Made by a program: the position numbers and the translations under genes
Notes under the pieces: generated by a model
Told to the model about the DNA's origin: nothing
What the model saw: only the letters and a program-made list of their open reading frames with translations
The model's database searches: none
In this document: in pieces, positions 1-6,725 of the stretch
Position numbering within the stretch: the stretch's first letter is position 1
Layout of the letters: every line of letters begins with the position of its first letter
DNA from: Coraliomargarita sp. CAG:312
GTDB taxonomy: Bacteria > Verrucomicrobiota > Verrucomicrobiia > Opitutales > Intestinicryptomonadaceae
Assembly: GCA_000438015.1 (NCBI GenBank)
Contig: FR901612.1
Span: 1-14,229, forward strand
Direction: 5' to 3'
Length of the DNA: 14,229 nucleotides

Positions 1-383
1 TTTGTCAAACTTTTTTTTATTTTTTTTTGGATTAAATTCCTCCCCCCCCATTCGCGCATATATAGACAGCCATATTGCATATTCCGTAAATATTCAAATT
101 TATAATGTTCATATTTCGGTTGTTTAGATGCAATAACCCTATCCCCACCCAATACAAAAAACAAAGCCACACAAAAGAACCGCGCCCTCAATGAAAAAAA
201 CGCGCGCTTCTTTTGCGCGAAAAAATGGGGTTAGAATTGATTAGCGTTGCAATGCATGCGCCACCACCCTCTGCATAAAAACAAAATTGAACGCCAGTCC
301 GCATTTGAACACAAAGTTTTTTCAATGCTTTATTTTTTCCTTACGCCCGTCATACTGGATTTTGAATCGAACGAAAGTCGTAT
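1..383. other. Non-coding region upstream of the polysaccharide lyase
   Basis: No convincing gene is seen here on either strand. The left end has runs of T8 (11-18) and T9 (20-28) and a run of C8 (42-49). A small inverted repeat (CGCGC at 201-205, GCGCG at 215-219) is flanked by A-rich sequence on both sides and reads as a weak minus-strand terminator-like hairpin, but no minus-strand gene next to it needs one. A poor promoter match, TTGAAC (305-310) with TTTATT (329-334) at 18 bp spacing, lies about 50 bp before the lyase start. No tRNA or known riboswitch is recognised. Confidence 0.5.
42..49. repeat. C8 homopolymer tract (intergenic)
   Basis: Eight consecutive C lie in the non-coding region, about 335 bp before the lyase start. 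It equals the C8 run inside the lyase gene at 1108-1115; these are the two longest C/G runs I see in the window. Such tracts are prone to slippage and to sequencing error. Any effect on the lyase promoter is speculation, since the distance is large. Confidence 0.7.
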
Positions 384-1304
384 ATGATGGGAAAATTGCC
401 AATATATTTGCTTGTAGCGGCCGAATGTATCTTTTGCGCGCACTCGCTTGCGGAACAGCATTCGACTGAAAACAAATCATATTATAAATACATAGAAAAT
501 AATTGCGGACATTTTGACTATACAAAGATCTCCAAGCATCCGCGAATATTAATGCTTGAAGAAGATAAAAAAGATATACTGGAGAATTTAAAGAACAATC
601 CGCGAATAGCCAGAATCCACGAGTCTATTTTAAAATGCGCCGATAGCATCTTGGACTTGCCGCCAAATAAGCGGATACAAACAGGCAGAAGACTCCTTTC
701 TGTTTCGCAAGATGTTTTATCCAGAGTATTCTTTTTATCCTATGCGTACAGAATGACTTTTGATGAAAAATATTTATATCGAGCAAAAGACGAGATGGAA
801 GCCGCGGCAAACTTTTCAGATTGGAATCCGCCGCATTTTCTAGATACGGCAGAGATGACAATGGCTCTGGCAATAGGGTACGATTGGCTGGGAGATAAAT
901 TGCCGAAAACTTCCAGGGAAAAAGTAAAAAACGCCATTATTGAAAAGGGGTTAGTCCCTTCTTTAAAGAAAGAAAATTCGGGCGCATTTAAAACAACGAC
1001 AAATTGGAACTCCGTATGCAATGCCGGAATCGTATTTGGGGCGCTAGCGGTATTTGACGACAACCCTAAGATGGCGGTCGAGATAATAGAAAGAGCAATT
1101 GCATGCGCCCCCCCCTGTAATGGAACCCGCGTATTATCCCGACGGTGCCTATCCGGAAGGCTATATGTACTGGAACTATGGTACGACGTTTCAAGTCCTT
1201 CTATGCGCCGCGCTGGAATCGGCATTCGGAAGCGATGCGGGAATTTCAAAAGCGCCGGGTTTTTTGAACAGCATAAATTTTATACAGTACATGAGCCGTC
1301 CTAG
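384..1304 (+). CDS. Heparinase II/III-like polysaccharide lyase, 5' part (frameshifted)
   Basis: This is the N-terminal part of a secreted polysaccharide lyase-like protein. Residues 1-23 (start at 384, or the next ATG at 387) look like a signal peptide: a short basic start, a hydrophobic stretch, then an alanine-containing cleavage region ending near HSLA. Residues 24 to about 241 resemble the alpha-helical (alpha/alpha toroid) domain of heparinase II/III and alginate-lyase-like proteins. From about residue 242 the frame is wrong: a run of eight C at 1108-1115 shifts translation, and the tail to 1304 is shadow sequence overlapping the true frame, which continues in the 1099-2322 reading frame. 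Removing one C joins both parts into a single frame of 645 aa. The substrate cannot be told from the sequence. The gene could be a pseudogene, a phase-variable gene, or intact with a sequence error. Confidence 0.75.
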   Translation: MMGKLPIYLLVAAECIFCAHSLAEQHSTENKSYYKYIENNCGHFDYTKISKHPRILMLEEDKKDILENLKNNPRIARIHESILKCADSILDLPPNKRIQTGRRLLSVSQDVLSRVFFLSYAYRMTFDEKYLYRAKDEMEAAANFSDWNPPHFLDTAEMTMALAIGYDWLGDKLPKTSREKVKNAIIEKGLVPSLKKENSGAFKTTTNWNSVCNAGIVFGALAVFDDNPKMAVEIIERAIACAPPCNGTRVLSRRCLSGRLYVLELWYDVSSPSMRRAGIGIRKRCGNFKSAGFFEQHKFYTVHEPS

Positions 1305-2322
1305 CGGGATTTCTTTTAATTTTGCAGACTGCACTGAAGCATTATATTCCAGCGCTACTTTATTTTGGATGGCAAAAAAACTAAACGATTTTTCCGCGTT
1401 AAAAACACAAATGCGCTTTTATGACGAGAAGAAAGAATTCGCCACCGAGAAATTATCCGTTTGGGAGAACCGGAATCCCCAAAAATTGCTTTATAAAAAT
1501 TATTCCCGTGTTCTCCCATGCTATGTAATATTCGGACACGATATTGATTTCTCAAAAATTCGCGCGCCTCAAAAAAAACTGTGGATCGGACGTGGAGAAA
1601 ATCCCGTAGCCCTTGTAAGGACAAATTGGAATATCGGGGAAGGTTTGTATTTGGGAATAAAAGGAGGCAAAGGCAATCTTAGCCACGCGCATCTGGATGC
1701 AGGCAGCTTTGTGTTCGACTCCGGAAATATTGCATGGGCTGTGGATTTGGGCGCTGAGAACTATCACTCAATGGAATCCCAAGGCATATCTCTGTGGAAA
1801 TATGAAAATGGATCTTCGCGCTGGAAAATTTTACGCTACCACAACATGGCACACAATACACTTTCCGTCGACGGGAACGAACATATATACGACGCATTCG
1901 CCCCGATCTCAAAGACATTCGATTCCGAAGAAAAACGCGGAGCGGAAGTAATTCTCACAGATGTCTTGGGACGCAAAGTAAAAAGCGCAATCCGACAAGC
2001 CTATCTGGAAAACAATAAAATAGCCGTTATAAAAGACTCTATTGAATCTGCGGAAAAAAAGATTTTGCTGCGATGGAATATGTGCACTCCCGCCGCGGTT
2101 AAGCTTTTGCCAGAATTGAATACAATAGAGCTTAAAAAAGACGGAGAAAGCTTGAAGGTAGTTGTGGAAAGCAATTTAAATTTGCGGCTAAAAACCTGGT
2201 CAGCCCAACCTAAAACAAAATACGAAACACCCAATTCCGGTAAAATATTTGTAGGCTTCGAATGCGAAGTTCCTCCCCATACGAAGCTAAATACAACCGT
2301 AAAGCTTATTCCCCTACAATAA
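1099..2322 (+). CDS. Heparinase II/III-like polysaccharide lyase, 3' part (frameshifted)
   Basis: This frame carries the rest of the lyase. The nominal ATG at 1099 is probably not a real start; the frame is meaningful from about 1116 on, where it continues the upstream ORF. It begins with the end of the helical toroid domain, with the conserved-looking PDGAYPEG and YWNYGTT segments. It then enters the heparinase II/III beta-sandwich domain (PF07940-like), with the SHAHLDAGSF motif whose histidine and surrounding residues are typical of the family active-site region, then a DLGAENY segment and MAHNTLSVDG. The C-terminal part is beta-rich. The predicted location is periplasmic or extracellular, from the signal peptide on the 5' part. 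The stop at 2320-2322 lies 73 bp before the likely comF start, so the two genes may be co-transcribed. No tandem polysaccharide-utilisation genes are visible in the window. Confidence 0.75.
   Translation: MHAPPPVMEPAYYPDGAYPEGYMYWNYGTTFQVLLCAALESAFGSDAGISKAPGFLNSINFIQYMSRPSGISFNFADCTEALYSSATLFWMAKKLNDFSALKTQMRFYDEKKEFATEKLSVWENRNPQKLLYKNYSRVLPCYVIFGHDIDFSKIRAPQKKLWIGRGENPVALVRTNWNIGEGLYLGIKGGKGNLSHAHLDAGSFVFDSGNIAWAVDLGAENYHSMESQGISLWKYENGSSRWKILRYHNMAHNTLSVDGNEHIYDAFAPISKTFDSEEKRGAEVILTDVLGRKVKSAIRQAYLENNKIAVIKDSIESAEKKILLRWNMCTPAAVKLLPELNTIELKKDGESLKVVVESNLNLRLKTWSAQPKTKYETPNSGKIFVGFECEVPPHTKLNTTVKLIPLQ
1108..1115 (+). repeat. C8 tract at the frameshift site
   Basis: A run of eight C inside the lyase gene coincides with the point where the frame changes. 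Upstream codons use positions divisible by three and downstream codons are shifted by one. Seven C restore the frame and give the junction ACAPPVMEPAYYPDGAYPEG, which reads smoothly into the family-typical sequence. Confidence 0.85.
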
Positions 2323-2395
2323 GGAAGGCCTTGCCTACAATAATTGCCGCAAGAAAAATTTGACTTACACCTGCCGCCCCCTACCCTTGCTATGT

Positions 2396-3148
2396 ATGGC
2401 GCCATTAAAAGAAGACTTAAAAGAGGCTTTAGATTCCGTATTGGATTTCTTGGCGCCCCGCAAATGCGTGTGCTGCGGCGAAATCAACCCTTCCGGGAGA
2501 TACAAATATATCTGCCCCGATTGCGAAGCTAGCATTCCTCCATCAAAAGGAGCTAGATGCCTGGTTTGTTCCGAAATAATAGGAGACGCCTCGCAAGCAA
2601 ATATGATTGGGTGCCCACATTGCAGAGAGAACCCGCCTCACTTCAACAGAAGCATGACATCTACCGTATTCGGCGGCGCCATAAGAAAACTTATAACCGG
2701 ACTAAAATATAATTCTTCTGTTCATTACCTGTCAGATATAACCGAATTTATGCGCCAAACGCCCTGCTTGGAAGAATTTTTGTTGGACGCGGTTCTCGTT
2801 CCAGTACCATTGCACTATTCGCGCCGCTTGAAAAGACCCTATAACCAAAGCGAGTTAATTGCAAAATGCCTTATAAAAGCATTTCCTAGAGCCAATTGCA
2901 TCATAGCAAATTCATTAAAACGCACCCGCCATACAGCGACTCAAACCAGACTGGGCAGACAAGAGCGAGAAAAGAATATGGAAGGCGCTTTCGCATTTAG
3001 GGAAACAATCCCCATAGCACATGCCACCCGCATTGTCATAGTCGACGACGTAATGACGACAACCGCAACCTTATCGGAATGCGCCAATACTTTAAAGAAG
3101 TGCGGTTTTATAAATATTGACGCTTACGCGTTTGCCAGAAAACTTTAG
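2396..3148 (+). CDS. comF: ComF-family phosphoribosyltransferase-like protein
   Basis: A 250-residue protein of the ComF/GntX family, linked in other bacteria to DNA uptake by natural transformation; the enzymatic activity is not established for most members. The N-terminal part (residues 24-76) has four cysteine pairs (C24-x-C-C27, C40-x2-C43, C55-x2-C58, C73-x2-C76), a zinc-ribbon-like double site. The C-terminal part is a type I phosphoribosyltransferase fold. It has the VPVPLHYSRRLKRPYNQ segment (from about residue 135) that marks ComF proteins, and the PRPP-binding loop RIVIVDDVMTTTAT at 212-225. I chose ATG 2396. An in-frame TTG at 2360 would add 12 residues with no family resemblance. 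No Shine-Dalgarno sequence is evident at either. It follows the lyase gene on the same strand and converges on mnmG. A lone comF outside a competence cluster is common. Confidence 0.88.
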   Translation: MAPLKEDLKEALDSVLDFLAPRKCVCCGEINPSGRYKYICPDCEASIPPSKGARCLVCSEIIGDASQANMIGCPHCRENPPHFNRSMTSTVFGGAIRKLITGLKYNSSVHYLSDITEFMRQTPCLEEFLLDAVLVPVPLHYSRRLKRPYNQSELIAKCLIKAFPRANCIIANSLKRTRHTATQTRLGRQEREKNMEGAFAFRETIPIAHATRIVIVDDVMTTTATLSECANTLKKCGFINIDAYAFARKL

Positions 3149-3162
3149 CTCGCCTTAGAAAA

Positions 3163-3184
3163 AAATGTTCCACGTGGAACATTT
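3163..3184. promoter_or_regulatory. parS site 1 (ParB-binding palindrome)
   Basis: The 16-bp core TGTTCCACGTGGAACA (3166-3181) is a perfect palindrome, extended by AAA/TTT to 22 bp. It matches the well-known chromosomal parS family (consensus TGTTTCACGTGAAACA; the C/G variant is known from Pseudomonas). ParB binds such sites, usually near oriC, to load SMC and drive origin segregation. It lies 15 bp after the comF stop, in the gap between the convergent comF and mnmG genes. A terminator role is less likely because no T-run follows the palindrome. Confidence 0.9.
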
Positions 3185-3341
3185 CTCAAAAAAAGCGTTT
3201 TTTAGCAATGCCGCCAAAAACGCACAAAACATACCCTAAAAGAGATTTACACCCCCTTTTGGATGCAATGCATGCATAAGAGCGTAAAAATCGATTTTAG
3301 GGGCATTTTTGAGGTCCGTTTTTTTCTAAAATATAGAAATT

Positions 3342-5360
3342 TTATAAATTCAAAGATTTACACGCAACCATTAGAACATTCACATCAGCAGGGGAAACGC
3401 CGGATATTCTAGAAGCCTGTCCAATGGTAGAAGGCTTTGCTGCGTCAAGTTTTTGGGCAGCTTCAATCCTTAATCCTTTTATAGATTTAAAGTCCAAGCC
3501 AGAAGGAATCTTTACATTTTCATATGCAGCCGATTTTTCTATTTGCCTCATATCGCGATCCAGATACCCCTTATATACAACCCGGTAAAGTATTTCATCG
3601 CGCGTTTGAGGGGATAATGCTTGAAAAGCCCAAGGGAGCTTTTTTGATGCTCCAACCCCTTCCCGGCGCAGCATTGCCGCGTCGGAAGAGTTTTCAATCT
3701 TTCCAACCCACTCCGCGACATCCTTTATTTTTTTAGCTATTTTTTCGCGGCGGCCGGCGGGAAGAAGGCCCAAACGGCTTGCCTCTTCGAATAATCTTAA
3801 TTCCGCACTAGAATGATTTAATAGCAACCTATATTCCGCGCGGCTTGTAAACATTCTATACGGTTCCTTTGTCCCTTTTGTCACAAGATCGTCTATCAAA
3901 ACCCCGATATAGCTTTGATGGCGTTTTAAAACCATAGGTTCTAAATTGCAAACTTTTGCAGCTGCATTTGCGCCGGCGACAAGACCCTGCCCCGCAGCCT
4001 CTTCATATCCGCTAGTTCCGTTTATCTGGCCCGCGCAAAACAGGCCCTCCACGACCTTTGATTCAAGGGTCGCCAATAGTTGGGTTGGAGGAGCATAATC
4101 ATATTCGACAGCATATGCAGGACGCAACACTACCGCTTTTTCAAGGCCTGGAACGCTATGTATTATATCAAGTTGGACATCAAATGGCATTGATGTCGAA
4201 AGCCCGTTTATATACCACTCGTCCGTTCCCCTGCCTTCGGGCTCTAAAAATAGCCTATGCCCGTCTTTATCGGCAAATTTTACTATTTTATCCTCAATGC
4301 TCGGGCAATAACGCGGCCCTATCCCTTTTATCTCGCCCCCATACATAGCAGACCGGTGAAGGTTTGCCCTTATTATATCTGCGGTGGTATTATTTGTGGA
4401 AGTTTCGTAGCATACGAGCTGGTTTTTCCCAAATCCTTCGAATTCTCCATATTTAAGGAATTGTTCCACGTGGAACAATTCCTTTTCCCATAGAGCATTG
4501 TACTCTTCCTCCGAAATCCGCTTGTGTTCTAATTTATGCAAAGCGCAAAGGCGCTCGCTAGAGGCATTTTTTATATTTTCAAGATATTCTTGCGAAAATT
4601 CCTTATCGCAAATATTGCACAATGGTCGCAAATCTTTTGGATCGCGCGTATCGTAAAAAGCAAAAAGGCATGGAGGATTATCGCCGTATTGTATTTCCGT
4701 TTTAGAAAAATCTATGGAAGAACCCAAAATTCTGGCGGGTGTTCCAGTTTTCAGCCGTCCAAGCTCAATTCCATTGCTTATAAGGCTGCCCGATAATTTT
4801 CGGGCGGAAAAATCTCCCATTCTTCCGCCTTCGGTCTTTGAGGATCCAACATGCATCAATCCTTTTAGAAACGTACCGGTAGTAAGAATTCCGGTTTTTG
4901 CATAGAAAGATACCCCCAAATTTGTTTCAACTCCTTTAAAAACACCGTCTTTTACGATTATTGCGGTGACTTCCGCCTGAAACAAATCCAGATTTGGAAA
5001 TGTTTCCAAGACTCTTTTCATTCTGAACTGGTAGGCTTTTTTATCGCATTGCGCCCGGGGAGCTTGGACGGCCGGGCCTTTGGAGCCATTTAAGACCCTG
5101 AACTGAATGCCCGTTGCATCCGCGTTCACGGCCATTTCTCCGCCCATAGCGTCTATTTCGCGCACAATATGGCCCTTCGCAAGTCCGCCTATGGCGGGAT
5201 TGCAGCTCATTTGGGCGATTGTGTCGAGATTACCTGTAAGGAGCAGAGTCTTCACTCCTATTCGCGCCGAAGCAAGCGCGGCCTCGCACCCCGCATGCCC
5301 GGCTCCACATACGACAACGCCGTAGGGACTACTTTCATCAATTCCTAGCATTTTGCGCAT
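3342..5360 (-). CDS. mnmG: tRNA uridine-5-carboxymethylaminomethyl(34) modification enzyme MnmG (GidA)
   Basis: A FAD-dependent enzyme that, with the GTPase MnmE, installs the carboxymethylaminomethyl group on C5 of wobble uridine in certain tRNAs, using methylene-tetrahydrofolate. With the start at 5360 it is 672 residues (E. coli 629). Visible landmarks are the N-terminal dinucleotide-binding motif (VVVCGAGHAG, about residues 15-24), MSCNPAIGG with Cys53 (E. coli Cys47), Cys317 in the segment matching E. coli Cys277, GIGPRYCPSIEDK, FLEPEGRGTDEWY, INGTSGYEEAAGQG, and the C-terminal RISGVSPADV. Between GDNP and Cys317 there are about 69 residues more than in E. coli, including CNIC (248-251), CALH (272-275) and a parS-encoded FHVEQF. 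Starts at 5408 (adds 16 residues) and 5351 are also possible; none has a clear ribosome-binding site. No rsmG or parAB genes lie next to it here. Confidence 0.96.
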   Translation of the reverse strand: MRKMLGIDESSPYGVVVCGAGHAGCEAALASARIGVKTLLLTGNLDTIAQMSCNPAIGGLAKGHIVREIDAMGGEMAVNADATGIQFRVLNGSKGPAVQAPRAQCDKKAYQFRMKRVLETFPNLDLFQAEVTAIIVKDGVFKGVETNLGVSFYAKTGILTTGTFLKGLMHVGSSKTEGGRMGDFSARKLSGSLISNGIELGRLKTGTPARILGSSIDFSKTEIQYGDNPPCLFAFYDTRDPKDLRPLCNICDKEFSQEYLENIKNASSERLCALHKLEHKRISEEEYNALWEKELFHVEQFLKYGEFEGFGKNQLVCYETSTNNTTADIIRANLHRSAMYGGEIKGIGPRYCPSIEDKIVKFADKDGHRLFLEPEGRGTDEWYINGLSTSMPFDVQLDIIHSVPGLEKAVVLRPAYAVEYDYAPPTQLLATLESKVVEGLFCAGQINGTSGYEEAAGQGLVAGANAAAKVCNLEPMVLKRHQSYIGVLIDDLVTKGTKEPYRMFTSRAEYRLLLNHSSAELRLFEEASRLGLLPAGRREKIAKKIKDVAEWVGKIENSSDAAMLRREGVGASKKLPWAFQALSPQTRDEILYRVVYKGYLDRDMRQIEKSAAYENVKIPSGLDFKSIKGLRIEAAQKLDAAKPSTIGQASRISGVSPADVNVLMVACKSLNL
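4455..4484. promoter_or_regulatory. parS site 2, inside mnmG coding sequence
   Basis: The same 16-bp core TGTTCCACGTGGAACA (4462-4477) is flanked by seven further complementary bases on each side, giving a perfect 30-bp palindrome, longer than site 1. It lies wholly within mnmG and is read on the minus strand as KELFHVEQFL (residues 293-302 from start 5360). The FHVE peptide is what a parS site encodes in that frame. It is about 1.3 kb from site 1, fitting the usual clustering of parS near oriC. Confidence 0.9.
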
Positions 5361-5459
5361 AATCGACCATTTAAAACGTTCGCGCAAGAAAAATTCGGGA
5401 CAAATCATAGTTTGTCCATATATAAAAATACGGAGAAGGGCGGGGGGATAAAAAAAAGG

Positions 5460-5491
5460 TTGACAAGGTTCGGCAAATTTTAAGCGTTAAT
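5460..5491 (+). promoter_or_regulatory. Possible promoter of the atp operon
   Basis: A perfect -35 hexamer TTGACA stands at 5460-5465 in the 137-bp divergent gap between mnmG (start 5360) and atpB. No good -10 is found at 16-18 bp; the nearest are GTTAAT (5486-5491, 20 bp spacing) and TTTTAA. If the -35 is used, transcription would start close to the atpB ATG at 5498, leaving little or no 5' leader. It also follows a G6 and an A8 run. Confidence 0.35.
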
Positions 5492-5497
5492 AAGTCA

Positions 5498-6379
5498 ATG
5501 ACGAAAAGAAGACTTCGGGAGATGCTGAAAATATCCCTAATTGGAGCTTTTGTCCAACTGGGATGCGCACAGTCTGCATTTGCGGCATCAGTAAAGGGAG
5601 AATACCTTTTTGAAATAGGAGGGTTTGGAATTACAAATTCCATGGCTACCACTTGGGTATTCGCCATTATAATAATTTTGCTTTTTAGATTTTTGATTCG
5701 CGGAGGAGCGAAGCTTATTCCATCCAACGGGCAGCTTGTAATAGAAACCATAGTGGAATCGCTTTCTTCCATTCTCGAGCCGGTTATGGGACAACGCGCA
5801 TTCAAGGCGGCGTTTCCGCTTTTATTGGGATTTTTTTCATACATCCTGCTGATGAATTGGAGCGGAATTCTTCCAGGCGTAGGCTCTATAGGGCTTGAGA
5901 AAACCGTTGATGGCGCAGAAAAGTTCGTCCCATTTTTTAGGCCTGCGGATACGGATTTAAACACTACGCTGGCATTGGCAATGATATCTTTTGGAGCGTG
6001 GTTTTACTTTGTTATGAAATACGCGGGGCCAAAGGCGTTTTTACACGACACTTTCGGAAATAAGGCGGACAAAAACGATGTAGCCCTTCCGATATACATA
6101 TCGTTGTTTGCCGTATTTTTCGCAGTGGGATGCATAGATCTTATCTCTATAATAATGCGTCTCTTATCGCTATCTTTTCGACTTTACGGCAACTGTTTTG
6201 GAGGAGAAGTCCTGTTAGATAATATGCACAATATTGCAATATCTCTTCCTAGGTTTTTCAGTTGGATAATTCCGATTCCATTTTACTTTTTAGAGTTTTT
6301 GATAGGGCTTATACAAGCCTTTCTCTTTACGCTTTTAACGGCCGTGTATATAGGACTCCTCACGGCGCATGAAGAATAG
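5498..6379 (+). CDS. atpB: ATP synthase Fo subunit a
   Basis: Membrane subunit that forms the proton half-channels against the c-ring. It is 293 residues with five to six hydrophobic segments: about 50-65, 106-130, 150-170, 195-220 and 255-290. The essential arginine is Arg228 in SFRLYGNCFGGE (E. coli Arg210), with Glu237 (E. coli Glu219) and Gln273 in LIGLIQAF (E. coli Gln252); the E. coli His245 position is Glu266. Residues 9-29 (from MLKISLIGAF to SAFA) look like a signal peptide, a trait I recall for verrucomicrobial subunit a. ATG 5498 has no Shine-Dalgarno; ATG 5522 (residue 9) is an alternative, but its GGGAG directly abuts the ATG. It is the first gene of the operon; no atpI precedes it. 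A 106-bp gap separates it from atpE. Confidence 0.96.
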   Translation: MTKRRLREMLKISLIGAFVQLGCAQSAFAASVKGEYLFEIGGFGITNSMATTWVFAIIIILLFRFLIRGGAKLIPSNGQLVIETIVESLSSILEPVMGQRAFKAAFPLLLGFFSYILLMNWSGILPGVGSIGLEKTVDGAEKFVPFFRPADTDLNTTLALAMISFGAWFYFVMKYAGPKAFLHDTFGNKADKNDVALPIYISLFAVFFAVGCIDLISIIMRLLSLSFRLYGNCFGGEVLLDNMHNIAISLPRFFSWIIPIPFYFLEFLIGLIQAFLFTLLTAVYIGLLTAHEE

Positions 6380-6474
6380 GAAATAGCGTGGATTAGTCTT
6401 TATCAAAACAGGAAGCCATCAAAAGTTTTTGAGATGCAAAATTTAACAAAAAAACAATACAAGCAAATAAGAAC

Positions 6475-6479
6475 GAGGT
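6475..6479 (+). promoter_or_regulatory. Strong Shine-Dalgarno of atpE
   Basis: GAGGT lies 6 bases before the atpE ATG, after an A-rich, G-poor leader (about 6430-6470). It is the best ribosome-binding site among the atp genes here; atpB, atpF, atpA, atpG and atpD show none. It fits the need for many c-subunits per complex and parallels the known translational enhancer upstream of E. coli atpE. Confidence 0.75.
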
Positions 6480-6485
6480 AATACC

Positions 6486-6716
6486 ATGATAGAAATACTC
6501 GCAGAAGGAGCAAATCAAATTAGTTCAATTGGCGGAAGCATCCAAGGCGCGCTGGGCTGCATGGGCGCGGCGTTGGGCGTAGGATTTGTCGGGGCAAAAG
6601 CGGTTGACGCAGTCGGGCGCAATCCGGGCGCATTCGGCAAGATTATGGTTATGGGAATCTTGGGAATGGCGCTGGCGGAAGCAGTTGCGTTTTATTCACT
6701 TTTCTTGGGCAAGTAA
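6486..6716 (+). CDS. atpE: ATP synthase Fo subunit c
   Basis: The ring-forming proteolipid of Fo, 76 residues in two transmembrane helices joined by the polar loop VGRNPGAFGK (43-52). The ion-carrying carboxylate is Glu65 in GMALAEAVAFY. Helix 1 has the glycine-rich packing pattern G-x2-G-x2-G-x3-G-x-G. Compared with the sodium c-ring of Ilyobacter tartaricus, the Gln32 ligand is Val32 here and the Ser66 ligand is Ala66, so proton coupling is inferred. N-terminal residues 1-14 are polar and short. The start is fixed by the strong ribosome-binding site. The 106-bp spacer before it has no gene and is A-rich near the start. Confidence 0.97.
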   Translation: MIEILAEGANQISSIGGSIQGALGCMGAALGVGFVGAKAVDAVGRNPGAFGKIMVMGILGMALAEAVAFYSLFLGK

Positions 6717-6725
6717 TCGCGAAAA

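Noticed and set aside
201..219. Terminator for a plus-strand gene to the left
   Set aside because: The 5-bp stem is followed by A, not T, on the plus strand; only the minus strand looks terminator-like, and no minus-strand gene ends there.
740..1249. 169-aa minus-strand open frame opposite the lyase
   Set aside because: Antisense to a recognisable helical lyase domain; low-complexity, serine-rich translation typical of a shadow.
2360..2395. TTG-started N-terminal extension of comF
   Set aside because: The 12 added residues show no family resemblance and there is no ribosome-binding site; ATG 2396 fits ComF length.
3195..3223. GCGTTTTT/AAAAACGC inverted repeat as a terminator for comF
   Set aside because: The stem is mostly A-T, the loop is 12-13 bases, and no T-run follows on the plus strand.
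5371..5964. 197-aa minus-strand open frame opposite atpB
   Set aside because: It lies antisense to the conserved atpB coding sequence, has no family-like motifs, and overlaps the mnmG start region; a shadow frame.
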